This document shows, piece by piece, positions 23,001 to 32,990 of a stretch of DNA of 64,000 nt (position 1 is its first letter; each line of letters starts with the position of its first letter). Origin of the DNA: Triplophysa rosa (taxonomy: Eukaryota > Chordata > Actinopteri > Cypriniformes > Nemacheilidae); the NCBI RefSeq assembly GCF_024868665.1, contig NC_079900.1:24191690-24255689 (forward strand), written 5' to 3'. The notes under the pieces were generated by a model. That model was not told the origin of the DNA and did not search any database. It saw nothing but the letters and a program-made list of their open reading frames with translations. A program made the position numbers and the translations under genes.

Positions 23001-24749
23001 GATGCTCTGAAGACACAACATGAAAACACACTCTTTGAAAAGAGCAAAACACTTGCTTTAAAACACAAAGATAAAATGAGTGATGAAGAAACTCTGAAGA
23101 GAGAGTTTGATTTGTTTTGGGAAGAATGTGTGAAGACGATTTCCACAAATACTTGTCCAATCAAAGACATTGACATTCTAAGAGATGTGAAAGATCTTCT
23201 CAGTGACATCTATAAAAGTGTCCCTGTACACACCTGGAAAGACATCAGGGATATATTTACTGTGCAGAGTTATTCAGATTATGTAAAATTAAAGAAATCC
23301 AGTGGAATAATGAACAAAACCATCAATGTACTATTAGGCAATTCTCTGTCTAAAGAGGATGAAGCTCAAATAAAAACATTAATTTCAGATGTTGTTCACC
23401 AAACAGACAAGATGATTGAGATGTTCAACATTTCAAGACTGGGCTACAACATCAGCTGCATTCAACAAATCACAGACTTCATCAAAGCAAGAATAATCGA
23501 TCATCAGGAGAAACCAGTAAAATATTTGTTCAAGGGAGAATTTTATGTAGATCTAGTTTTTTCTATATTTAAGAGAGTGAACAAGACATTCACAGACCAA
23601 CACAGAATGTTCATGGAAGCTAATGACCCTGTTCTCTATTTGAAGAACAAGAGGGAAGAATATTATTTTATTTTCCAGAAATATTGTCAAGGAGCAACAT
23701 CAGCTAACATTTTTGGTGAAATCATCTGTCAGAAACTGAAAGGACCAATTGAACAGAGTGTGTACAGAAACACAGCCAGAAATGTAGCAGATGAAATGAG
23801 ATCAAACTGTCCATCACTGAATGGAAACAGATCAAATCTGGAGAAACACATCCTGAAGAAACTGGCAAACGATGAGAACTTTTATAAATACATGCACTAT
23901 GTTCGTAATCCCAGAGAATATTTCAAGGATTTCATCAGAGATCAAGTCAGTCAGTACATTCGAGATCAGTTCAGTATCAGTGTTCAGCCCAAGATGAAAC
24001 AGAACATTGAAGTTCTGCAGCAGAAGATCATAACAGCAGCACATGAATCTACTGAACATGCTCAATTGAACAAAGGAGGTGTGGATTTGTGGTTGAAGTT
24101 TTTTTCGCAGAAGCTTTCTGATGTTGTTATATTCTCTGTGAAGTTCTTCAGTGGAGTGAAACGTGATGATGTTGATGATTTCAAACTCTTAGAAGAAGTG
24201 ATAAGAAAAGAACTTCCTTCTAAAATGTCTGACATTAGAAGTAAATTCAACACAAAAACTTTTCCAGTAAAGCTGGACAATAAGTTCAGACCAGATGCGA
24301 TTTTAATTGATCACTTTTGTCAGTGCTGTTGGGTTCAGTGTCTGTTCTGTGCAGCCATCTGCACCAACACAGTAGAAAACCATCCTGGAGATCACAGTGT
24401 TCCTTTTCATAGAGTGCACGGTATTAATGGGATTAAATACAGGAACACAACAAACTTGTGTGTTGAAATATGCACAACAGCAGTAGCAAGCAACAACCTA
24501 TATTTTTATCCAAATGCCTCAGACTGGACAGTCCTCTGGAGAGAATACAGAACAGCAGGTCCTGGATACTCTAACTGGAGCATTACTCCTGATCTCTCCG
24601 AGCTGGCCTACTGGAAGTGGTTTGTGTGCAGATTCCAGAGAGATCTGGAAAAGTTCTACTATAGTACATTCAGTGCTTATTCCATTCCGAATGAATGGCA
24701 ACGAATCATAAAACAGCAAGCTATTGCAAGTTTGGATAAAAATTTTTAA
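20013..24749 (+). CDS. gvin1: Interferon-induced very large GTPase (GVIN/VLIG) family protein
   Basis: A single 1,578-codon open frame without stops. The N-terminal half resembles the URGCP-type region: a degenerate P-loop GSVSSSKS (residues 208-215, Ser where Gly is expected before Lys) followed by SRTRLLMDGVVEIAWYCP. The true VLIG-type G domain spans about 620-870, with P-loop GIQSSGKST (635-643) and switch motif DTEG (688-691). A coiled coil is likely at about 510-570, long helical segments at about 890-1120, and a Cys-rich patch (FCQCCWVQCLFCAAIC) near 1435-1450. Known family members are large, mostly cytosolic GTPases induced by interferon; the cellular role in fish is not settled. The ATG has a good context (AACATGG) just after a splice acceptor. 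It is shorter than mammalian GVIN1 (about 2,400 residues), so upstream coding exons may exist, and the exact orthologue among the many fish paralogues is uncertain. Confidence 0.9.
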   Translation: MEFRGTRIRSDQHQEQAEKINQLFQKLQLKGRNHKMRAAEVLQITAHSLQSHESCAEEELVQTFLQKLLIMNYRARNIKTKETNEQHYTQQRDNYSSEDEGDIFNDRCWSGLSFTSLDTIHPMDVQMAVFHCADSFLKQLIVTKLSQCQFALPLLVPHPFTQEIQFPLWTFRQINKSWKIRNTDNDMYSRDQLGYKAETPMVSFFRFGSVSSSKSQLMNSLINERHNTFFHRNCPGSSRTRLLMDGVVEIAWYCPSGKSTDIFTDCVAFCNLHGDAGVSEKQLQILTEMSSVNVVLLPLLDENDKNASKIQILYRDKKPLICLLTEDESAAKQNKRKYKIGLKDRNIADVSEELRRAINECLSSSELASMFKVEDVCKYSDIRVDEEDDEDCRIGREAAQQMMSLLKKKHLTEIKESFLPCQGKLWQLWCQKNKELHRPQGDEFEQIISSKQTEMKTFRERQHKSHTSEFIRIFITQMNSNGSNRMFFLKWLRILLDEFTSADLSALHHKYDQKWSKVLKLREKNDKSEQLKDAQTELEGISTELQAATFGLEHIMREIGQIYESCSCVNENKQGLHLHFSSLPSLAAEMMISGFPLELMDGDAAHVPLIWVSAVLDKLIHKLGDQSFFVLSVLGIQSSGKSTMLNAMFGLEFAVSAGRCTRGAFMQLLKVSEKMKHQLKFHYILVVDTEGLRALELAGRSTRHHDNELATFVVGLGNLTLINIFGENPSEMQEILQIVVQAFLRMKKVKLNPSCMFVHQNVSDVTAGEKTMDGRRRLQETLDEMTKLAAKEEVCVEERFSDVIAFDVRDDVKYFAQLWEGSPPMAPPNPNYCENVQDLKETIISQTSKSGRMMLTHLKDRIKDLWEALLNERFVFSFRNSLEISAYRKLETEYSKWTWSLRSALLEIENKLQNKIESEAINGVEERDLQRELKGKSEEVKKAMAEFFEKDPDKDILIQWKENFEIKIKELQENIITKTKKKLNEILQQKDLKKKIDALKTQHENTLFEKSKTLALKHKDKMSDEETLKREFDLFWEECVKTISTNTCPIKDIDILRDVKDLLSDIYKSVPVHTWKDIRDIFTVQSYSDYVKLKKSSGIMNKTINVLLGNSLSKEDEAQIKTLISDVVHQTDKMIEMFNISRLGYNISCIQQITDFIKARIIDHQEKPVKYLFKGEFYVDLVFSIFKRVNKTFTDQHRMFMEANDPVLYLKNKREEYYFIFQKYCQGATSANIFGEIICQKLKGPIEQSVYRNTARNVADEMRSNCPSLNGNRSNLEKHILKKLANDENFYKYMHYVRNPREYFKDFIRDQVSQYIRDQFSISVQPKMKQNIEVLQQKIITAAHESTEHAQLNKGGVDLWLKFFSQKLSDVVIFSVKFFSGVKRDDVDDFKLLEEVIRKELPSKMSDIRSKFNTKTFPVKLDNKFRPDAILIDHFCQCCWVQCLFCAAICTNTVENHPGDHSVPFHRVHGINGIKYRNTTNLCVEICTTAVASNNLYFYPNASDWTVLWREYRTAGPGYSNWSITPDLSELAYWKWFVCRFQRDLEKFYYSTFSAYSIPNEWQRIIKQQAIASLDKNF

Positions 24750-24761
24750 TGAATATAAACC

Positions 24762-24767
24762 AATAAA
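24762..24767 (+). terminator. Candidate poly(A) signal
   Basis: AATAAA lies only 13 bases after the TAA stop of the GTPase gene. Another lies at 25045-25050. The second leaves a more usual 3' UTR length, so both are candidates. Confidence 0.4.
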
Positions 24768-25418
24768 GCAAATATACTGACACGCAGTATATCATGCAGT
24801 CATATCAAAATATACAAAGTCATATTGTGCACTGGTTGATTGTATACTTCAATATTAAATTACACTGTAATATATTATTCTTAGGTCTGTCAATTGAAAC
24901 ATTATAAGAAAAATAATTTCCTGGTGAATAACTGATCATTTATTTATATTCTTCCATTGGTATTTTTCCACCTGATTGGACAATGTTGTAGACATTTATA
25001 TATAATGAGTGTAAACTGCATAAATTCAATTTTTTGTCTTGGGCAATAAAATTTAAAATGTTGGCATCCAGCACCCTTGTTCTAGATATTCCTTTCTGTA
25101 CTTTCCACAACATGAGCTGCTTATAAAAAACTCTACAAAAACTGATCAGTTGCATAAACTCTAACAATGTGTATCCATTTTTAATGTTAATATTTATGAA
25201 AAGAAAAATGCCATTCTAGCAAAAAGAAGAATAGAGAATCAGAAATGTAACTGACTGGCATATTAACTCCCCAGATGCCAGCCTGCTGCATTTTTTTATA
25301 ATTTTCACAAAGTATGAGGGTCCCAGAATAATTAATGGTTATATGAACATAAAATATATCGCACTGAAGAAAAGAGCCTCTGCTTCGTCTTTGTGTTCCT
25401 TTTTATCACAGAAATGGG
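24768..25418. other. AT-rich 3' flank of the GTPase gene
   Basis: Likely 3' UTR followed by intergenic DNA. No second gene or repeat boundary was recognised. Confidence 0.4.
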
Positions 25419-25582
25419 TAATCCTGGTCCTGGGGGGCCACTGTCCTGCATAGATTTGCTCTAACACAACTGCTTTGAAGTTTCTAGTAACCTTGAAGAC
25501 ATTGATTAGCTGGATCAGGTGTGTTTGATTAGGGTTGGTACTAAACCCTAGAGGAGAGTGGCCCTCCACAACCACGATTGCC
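25419..25582. repeat. Short non-autonomous DNA-transposon-like repeat
   Basis: The left end GTAATCCTGGTCCTGGGGGG and the right end containing GTGGCCCTCCACAACCACG are roughly inverted. The interior (CAGGTGTGTTTGATTAGGGT) matches a widespread fish repeat I recall as hAT-related; the class is tentative. Confidence 0.55.
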
Positions 25583-25865
25583 CGCCCTTGCTGTAGATGC
25601 TGTGTTCTTTTAACAGCATCCCCTATTGTGTGTCATTACAACATTATTCTGGTGTATTTCAGAGTGAAATGGAAAATATAATGGGCATGGCACATGTTTT
25701 CCACTTGATTGAAAGCATGAAACAGTCATATCAATTTGAAACGGAACTTGCAGCAGACTGACAGTTTGAGGGGAGGAGTTAACGGATGCTCTGCCCAAGT
25801 CGTCTAACTGACATCATCACAGATGGGTCGCCACTTGGGTGCAGAATGGCTCTTTCATATTTTGA

Positions 25866-26338
25866 TTAAAGGGGTCATAATTTGCCTATTTTTTAAAGTC
25901 ATTATTATGTCTATGATGTGCTAAACAATAGATGTTCATGTTTTGATTTTCAAAAAACACATTACATATTACATATTTCACCTGTGTTCATCTCAATTCT
26001 TAGAAAACAGGCTGAGTTCCTGGTTCAATGAAGTCCCTCCTTCCGAAATGCTCTGATTGGTCACTTAGAGCGTGTGTTGAGATGTCCCGCCCATTACCCT
26101 ATCTGTTTTCCAGGGGGCAGGGTCAATGTAAATTTTGGAATTTATAATGTCACTAACCCAGGAAAAAGTTTGTTGTAGTCCCAACGAGCTGTTCATTATA
26201 GTCTTTAAAATGTGATTTCTATTAAAGAAAATATCTCCCTTCTCTGTGAACTTTAATCGCTGCGACTTGGCAGATGTTGTTTATGCTCTAAATTATCTAA
26301 ATTTAAAGAAGTGAAATTCCATCAGACCTCCCCTTTAA
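25866..26338. mobile_element. TTAA-bounded MITE, piggyBac-like
   Basis: Begins TTAAAGGGGTCATAAT and ends TCAGACCTCCCCTTTAA, so the ends are inverted and both termini are TTAA, the piggyBac target. There is no coding content; the interior holds TGATTGGTCAC- and CCCGCCCATTA-type segments. Confidence 0.65.
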
Positions 26339-27545
26339 CCAATATGAGGGCACATGAAAAAATAAATAATTTTAATAATGCAATATCGCTCAAACAGGAG
26401 TGTGATAGTGCTCTACATGACTACAATACTTTATACAACAGTTTGACAGCACAAGTTGGCGATAATTCAGAAACAACATCAGAGTGTCTTTGAAACCCTC
26501 CGGTTTGTAAAGGAAATTCTGCCTCAAATTCCAGTCCAGCATAACATTTAAACAAACCTCTGTTACTATTTCCAAACCAGCATGTCTTTTAAATTTGCGC
26601 TGTGCTACTTCAGTGAAGTTATAAAGAGTGAGAAATAATGCGACAGGACATGCGTGTGAATGAAAGAGTGAAACTTTAAAAGGACACTCACCGAGAATGC
26701 ATTATTTCCATTGCACTGCGGCAGTGTTAATTGTTTTTTAATGTAAACATGAGCTTGTTTAAAGTAGCAAGTTCTCTTTCTCACTCTCTCTGTTCATATG
26801 GCAGGTCACAACCAACTTCAGGTGCATACCGCCACCAACTGTAAGAGCTGTGAATTGCTCTAAAAGACTTCCAAATGTGTATGTTTTACTTTTGTTTCAT
26901 AAGTCTGACTTAGCTTAGCGGCGGAGTGATATAAACGGCAAAGCGGTTTCCGTGATGATACTGGTGGAATATTGCATGGCTCTCAGCCAATCAGATTTGA
27001 GAACCAGAAAGAACTGTTGTGTAATTATTTATAAAACACTGCAATATTCCAGAAAATATGAATTGTAATTTTTGATTTCATAAGACTTGAACACAAGGTT
27101 CTTAGCAATTCAGCATTAGACTGTGTTTAGGTAACATTAAAGTTTAAAGCTAAAACTCAGCGACAACCTAGCTAACATAACATCTGCTCCACACTACTTG
27201 CATGGTTTTCAGTCGTCTACCAAAATGTATACTTTGTTAGTTGTATGGTTGGATGCGTCGATAAATAGTTTTGAGTCAAAACGTTTAATATTATACCCCC
27301 CAAACGTGTTTGCACTTCTCATCTGGAACACAGCAGAGAAGTTCAAATGCATGCTGCCATATTCTTTGTTCATTTGATGCGCTTCTTCCTGCATGCTGGT
27401 GCTTTTTATATTTAAAATAAAACACTACGTTTTATCACATTCATTTAATCTGCTTATTTTTTTTAAGTATAAAATAACTGTCAAAAAGAACAAACATAAG
27501 TTTATAAATATAGCAGCAAGCAGCGATATATAAACGATAACACAC
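26339..27545. other. Non-coding sequence with probable old repeats
   Basis: The segment around 26930-27010 (GCGGCGGAGTGATATAAACG, AGCCAATCAGATTTGAGAAC) looks repeat-derived, but no termini can be given. No gene was seen. Confidence 0.35.
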
Positions 27546-27550
27546 AATCT

Positions 27551-27614
27551 TGGGATTCGAACTCACAACCTCATAGTCTCAAGGTAAGGGGTTTAACAAG
27601 TCATGCCACGTGCA
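27551..27614 (-). repeat. tRNA-like SINE head
   Basis: On the minus strand it reads TGGCATGACTTGTTAA (A-box-like) and GAGTTCGAATCCC (B-box-like) at the right spacing for a pol III promoter. The tRNA stems do not pair well and there is no proper acceptor, so it is a tRNA-derived repeat and not a tRNA gene. Confidence 0.5.
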
Positions 27615-27820
27615 AGCACTGTCTGGAGCTACAGCAGCACATAACAACATGAGCAAAAAACAGCAGAAATAAAACGTGAGAAACAAGCACAGAGCCAGAG
27701 CAGCACAGAGCAACAAGAGTAAAAACTGGCAGATATAGAACTTACATGAGAAGCAAATAGGTTACGAAGAATAGGTGAGAATAAAATCAAATTGAAGACT
27801 TTACATACAAATATAACGCT

Positions 27821-27897
27821 CGCACCACACGGGATTCAAACCCCACGACGACAAAGACTCAAGGCCATTGGTTTAACAGGTTGTTGACCCAGGATGC
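27821..27897 (-). repeat. Second tRNA-like SINE head
   Basis: The minus strand reads TGGGTCAACAACCTGTTAAA and GGGGTTTGAATCCCGTG. It is related to the copy about 270 bases away: both share a TTAAACC...CCTTGAG...GTTNGAATCCC pattern. Confidence 0.5.
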
Positions 27898-28019
27898 CAA
27901 GGAGAGTTTTCAGAGCTGCATGCATTGATATGTGCCAATCCCAGAATGTGCTAAAATGAGATCTTATAGCAAAAATAACAGAAATACAATGTACTAGAGA
28001 AACAGATGTCAGTAGTGAG

Positions 28020-29575
28020 AAGGAACTCAAGACTCATTTTTTATTGAAGTACATGTTACATCCAGTCCGAATAGTTCAATAGGAAAAAGAAACAAAGTCA
28101 CAGGCACAGTAAACTTTGAAGAGGATTTTCTCAAAAAAATTGCCCCAAAAATGAAAAATATGTTTAGCAATTTCTATAGACCACATGTGTCAAAGGAGCA
28201 GAAAAAACAGTTTTTCATTTGCTTTACAATAACAATAAGTTATGAACCGAATGTTGGAATATGACAAATGAGACATCGATGGAATCAGCATGGACCAGGA
28301 GAAATACTGACCATCAGGAAAATTTATATCAAACAAAGCATTCAAGAATTATAAGCAATTTTATAAAAAGCGTTATATCTTATGAATACTTGGTGGTGCT
28401 GTCTTGAAACGTTCAGGACAGTAGTTCAATAACGTGTACCAGATTTGGTGCCGACATGCCATACAGTTCAAACGATATTGTGATTTAAGACAAATTTGAA
28501 CTGGCGTACAGGCCGATCATCCAACCATGACAGAATCAAATGTTCTGACAAACATTTAAAAAATAGCCATCTTTCAAATCTAGCGCTGTTCCCAATTTTG
28601 CATGGACCCAAGACTGAGGTGTCAATGAAGCCTACCAAATTTCATATCGATAGATCAAAGAATGGCTGAGATACAGCCTCCGATACATTTTTGGGTCAAT
28701 GTTGATAAGTTTGTGATGTCATAACTTTTAAACAACTTTTCAAATTCTTTTAGGTCAAGTCTATGTGGCTTCGTCCCAAGATCATCTGAGACAATTTTCA
28801 TAACAATTGATCCAAATTTCTAGGAGGAGTACTGTACTGTAATCAGAATCAGAAACAGCTTTATTGCCAAGTGTGCTTGGACACACAAGGAATTTGTCTT
28901 ATTGACAGAAGCTTCCAGTGCACATACAGGTTAAAAAAAGTGACAAGGCACAGGTAACAAAACGTAAAAAATAAATATGTGCGAGACAATACACATTTGA
29001 CAAAAAGGACAATATTAGACAAAAGGACAATAGACAGTATATTGTATGTACAGATGTGCTATATACAAATTATACTGTTATATACAAGATATGCAGGGGA
29101 TGTGGATAGCTGAATATTATATCAACAACATATGTATAATAAATATGAGTATATAGTTGTGTATTGCACGTGTTTTAGAACATTTTACTGTTCATGAGGT
29201 AGATGGCCTGAGGGAAGAAACTTTTGCTATGTCTGGCTGTTTTGGTGCTCAGTGCTCTGTAGCGCTGACCAGACGGCAGCAGTCGGCAGCATAATGGGCA
29301 GAGTCCTAATGTAATGAGCGTGACGAGTGTATTGACATGCATTAAGTAGAATTTCTTTAGATCGAGGGGTTTAAAAGTTACAGCCATTTGAAAAGTGCAT
29401 TTTTGGAATGATGGTGGCGCTATAGAATGCTAGAGACTGCAGACCACCACTATGAGTGTGCCAAATCTCATCATTTTCCTACATACGGTTCATAGGGCTG
29501 CCATAGACACCCACTGGGGAAGAAGAATACCAACAGAAGCAATAGGGGCTTGGCCACTAATAATACATTCATGGC
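28020..29575. repeat. Widespread fish repeat split by a LINE end
   Basis: The halves before 28851 and after 29392 both look like one decayed family (TACCAAATTTCATATCGATA before; GCAATAGGGGCTTGGCCACT after) that I recall as very abundant in teleosts. Its class is unknown to me. Confidence 0.4.
28851..29392 (-). mobile_element. 5'-truncated Rex1/CR1-like LINE, 3' end
   Basis: The right-hand part encodes, on the minus strand, LLPSGQRYRALSTKTARHSK and SFFPQAIYLMN (29175-29387), the C-terminus of the same LINE family as the larger copy at 46.1-48.7 kb. Its 3' UTR (AGCTTTATTGCCAAGTGTGC on the plus strand at about 28857-28876) is shared with that copy. Confidence 0.75.
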
Positions 29576-29875
29576 ATTAACTGAGTCTAATCAGGCAGTT
29601 GTCTCGTGTTGTATCATGGGAAATAGTGAAAGAACAAGTGTACATCGGATGTACACTCAAAATCAGAACATCATAGAGATGTTGTTCGTCTAGTCTCACT
29701 ATTGGACTTTCTTTGCAAAGACATTTTCACATCATATTTTTATTTTCTTAACCCCTGACATAAAACCAGTCATTACTCTCACTATAAGATTTTCAGAATA
29801 AAATGAAGGTGAAATGCTGAAACTTGAGTCTTAGTCCTTTTTAACGATGTAGGGTACAACAGGGTTAAAGGCACA

Positions 29876-30160
29876 CCTTAACACAAAAATTTTAATAGTA
29901 AAACAAAACCCACGATGGGGGAAAAACAGGACAAATCAAGACAAGAACTGAAACCAAAAACTTACCTCAAGGGGGACAAAACAAAACAAGGTCTTACGAG
30001 TAATAAATAATAATTCCACCGTAAACATGAACAAGGTATCTGAAACACGAGGGCAAGGTAAGGCGAGGTAAACATACACTGAGATGAATAATGAACAATG
30101 AAGCGACACGGGACAGAAAGAACAGTTGCTATAAATAGGTGTAACCCCAATATAACTATA
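29876..30160 (-). repeat. LTR-like repeat fragment
   Basis: Shares AAAACAAAACCCACGATGGG with the repeats at 14.5 kb and 50.2 kb. Ends are not clear. Between it and the Gypsy element (30161-30465) I see nothing. Confidence 0.35.
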
Positions 30161-30465
30161 GTCCTATGAGGAATTTGGTAAAAACATTTATTTCTCAGTT
30201 TTGCTGTTTGTTTATTATCTGTATAATCATTTGTGTTTTAGTCTCTAATTCAGAGATAGTATTTAATTTAATACGATTACATTTCTACGCACAATGTTCA
30301 TTATGCCTTTCTACTTAAGGTTTGGTAGAAATACACATGTGGAAATGTGTGTGTACAATCAAGTTGCTGTATGTGAGTACTGTTGTGTGTGTGAGTGGGC
30401 CCACTTGCTTATTTATTGAGTTTCATTTTGTATTCTCTCACTCGTTGTGTGAAGGTAATACCGTG

Positions 30466-31450
30466 TGTAACAGGTATTGATTATAACTTGTGTTTTATTT
30501 TAAATTCACACAAAATCCTAAGTTTTCTGTTACATATGTGTATAAGAAAAGGAAAGAGATTTTTTTATGTTTTCCTGAGTTTTGTGTTTGTCGCAGTTGT
30601 GACGTCATTAGCGCGCTGCGCGCTCTCGCTTCAGTCCGCGGGAGGTCTGAGCGGAGCAAGGTATGTATTGTGTGTACTCCTGTTCAAAAGAGGGTTATAA
30701 GTGAAAATAGTCACTAATTAAGTGATCGATTTCGTTAAAATGTAAACGAGTATGCACAAGTATGTAATCTTTCTTTTTAAAGATGTTTTTCCTGCATAAG
30801 TTAATGTTTAATCGAGTGAATGCAGTAGCATGTGGTGCTATATGCTAATGTGAGAGTCGGCCTATGAAGCGTGTCTGCTGATACTTTTTCTATGTTCGTA
30901 TGTTTGACAGGAGAAGGCTGATTAAATATGCACTACATGTTATGCAACGATTAATTACTGCATTTTACAACTCATGCAGGTATGGTTATGAATTGGTTTT
31001 GTGATTTATTTAGTTATATGTGTTCAATCTAATTGGTTATATAAAATGCTGGATACAGGAGATTTAAAGATGTATATTATATGAGCTCGGTTAGTGTCAA
31101 TGTATATTTAGAGATATATAGATATATATTGTATTATTTATCTAACTGTTGTTATATCTGATGTGAAATTAATTATTATTTTCTTGATATTCTTTATTAT
31201 TGTAAATGGGATTGTGTATTGTGAACTCGCTTCAGTCCGCGGGAAGTCTGAGCGGAGCGAGGAGAAGGCTGATTAAATATGCACTACATGTTATGCAATG
31301 ATTAATTACTGCATTTTACAACTCATGCAGGCATTCTGCAGGAGATCAGAGCAGAGCGAGATAAAGAACCTTTGAACCAGCAATTGGACTCCGGTCTTTA
31401 TTCATAACACACACTACACAATGCAGAGGGGTAGCTCTAAACCGGCTACA
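30466..31450 (+). repeat. 5' LTR of the Gypsy element
   Basis: Runs from TGTAACAGGTATTGATTATA to ACCGGCTACA. It is about 120 bases longer than the 3' LTR: the stretch from roughly 30505 to 30630 is missing there. A module containing CTTCAGTCCGCGGG and TGATTAAATATGCACTACAT occurs twice within it (about 30629-30980 and 31229-31331). Confidence 0.9.
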
Positions 31451-31451
31451 T

Positions 31452-31469
31452 TGGTGCCGTGACCCGGAT
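31452..31469 (+). promoter_or_regulatory. Primer-binding site, tRNA-His type
   Basis: TGGTGCCGTGACCCGGAT lies one base after the 5' LTR. It is complementary, with one mismatch by my recollection, to the 3' end of vertebrate tRNA-His (acceptor TCACGGC plus ACCA). It would prime minus-strand DNA synthesis. Confidence 0.75.
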
Positions 31470-31626
31470 CCTCAGAAAGATCGACGTCAGATTGACCGCC
31501 GGATGTTGCTGAGTACCGCATAATTCGTTCTATGGACTGGGTTGAATTCTTCTTTGCCTGTCTAATCTGCTGGATAGAGAGGTACAAAGGCTGAACATTA
31601 CAAAAAAAAACTCAAAAACTTTTTTT

Positions 31627-32979
31627 GTGACAATGTCATATACTTATGTTGTGGATGATACGCAGGATGAAGTATACATTGGTGGGGGGAGAGGGCAGTT
31701 CTTTAGAGATATGGCTCACACTCCTGGAGCCACAGGTATTGCTGACTCTCCAGTGTTTTGTTCCACACGTATTAAAACTGATAGACAGGTTCCCAAGTTA
31801 GACACTACTTCCGTTGATTTAAGCAATCTCTTTACACAGTTAGCTCATGAAATAGGACAGTCCATTTCAGCGCAGCTAAAGAAGGGAAGTGAGAATGAAG
31901 ATTGAATGACTAGCAGCCAGAATGTAGGTTTTGAACCACTTTCTGCTGACCCTCATTCACTAACCATGACTGGTGTCAAATTGGTGATGCAATCTGATGT
32001 TAAAGAGCCACCAAGCTTTCGTGGAGATAGCACAGATAAACTTTCTATTCACGAGTGGGAAGAACAGATTGACCTCTATTTAAGAAAGAGAGGTGTGCCC
32101 TTAGGTGAACAGGCTCAGGAAATTATGTCAAGACTTGGAGGGAGAGCGAGAGACGTAATCAAAATCACACTACGCATTAACCCATCATTAAAACCCTGTG
32201 AAGACCAAAGAGTTATTATTGATATACTAAAGCAACACTTTAGTGAATTGACGTATTCTTCAATGCCACTTGCGGACTTCTACAACACTCTACCTACAGT
32301 GGGAGAAGACGCGATGGTTTACTGGATTCGCTTGAATAAAGCTGTTGACGTGGCAGAGGAGTGCTTGAAGAGGCAGGGACGCAACCTTGAAGATCCAAGT
32401 AAAGAGGTAACCATGATGTTTGTTAAGTACTGCCCAGACCCAGCCCTTTCTGCAGTGCTGAAGTTCAAAACTGCTGACAAGTGGAAAGCTAGTGAAATTC
32501 AGGAACGCCTCGACGATCACCAGACACAACTGAAGATTCAGCAGCAGCGAACCAGATCGAAGAGTTCAGGTGCTGAGAGATATGCTTCTGCGAACGTGCA
32601 GGCTGCTGCAATTGATGAATCAACTTTGGTGGGTGCTTCAACGAGACCACAAAGCCAAATGGATGTTGTGAGCGATGTTGGCACATCGTCTGATAATATC
32701 AGCCTTCAGAGTCTCATAGATCAACTTGATCGTGTGTTAAAGCAGAACCATCAAGCAGCAGTCCAGGCACCTTACATGTCAAGCGGATTCCAGTCTTTCC
32801 GAAAGCCATGCAAAGTTTGCAAAGTGACTGACTACTCTACGACCATGCATTGCAGGCGAGATGGGTTGTGTTTGTATTGCTGCAAAGCGGGGCATTGGAA
32901 GAGAGAGTGTCGTAAAGCAGGATCTGGAGCCAAGGGTCCTGGTATGCATTCAAACCAGGAACAACCACCGTTAAACTAA
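31627..32979 (+). pseudogene. Gypsy gag with one in-frame stop
   Basis: The frame opens at ATG 31627, meets TGA at 31903-31905 and continues in the same frame with ATG at 31906 to TAA near 32979. The second part (357 codons) has a capsid-like helical region and, near its end, a CCHC zinc knuckle in the form CX2CX4HX4C (CLYCCKAGHWKREC, about residues 320-334 of the second part) preceded by another Cys-rich segment. Gag would package the element RNA into particles. The single stop may be a mutation; since pol has three more, decay is likelier than programmed read-through. Confidence 0.8.
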
Positions 32980-32990
32980 CAAACCTGCAT

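Noticed and set aside
20942..24719. Antisense open frames within the GTPase exon
   Set aside because: All are short, motif-free shadows of the intact sense frame.
27551..27614. A tRNA gene on the minus strand
   Set aside because: Box-like motifs exist, but the acceptor and anticodon stems do not pair convincingly, and a diverged second copy lies nearby, as expected for a SINE.
31903..31905. Programmed stop read-through in Gypsy gag
   Set aside because: One TGA in frame fits, but three further stops in pol make ordinary decay the simpler explanation.
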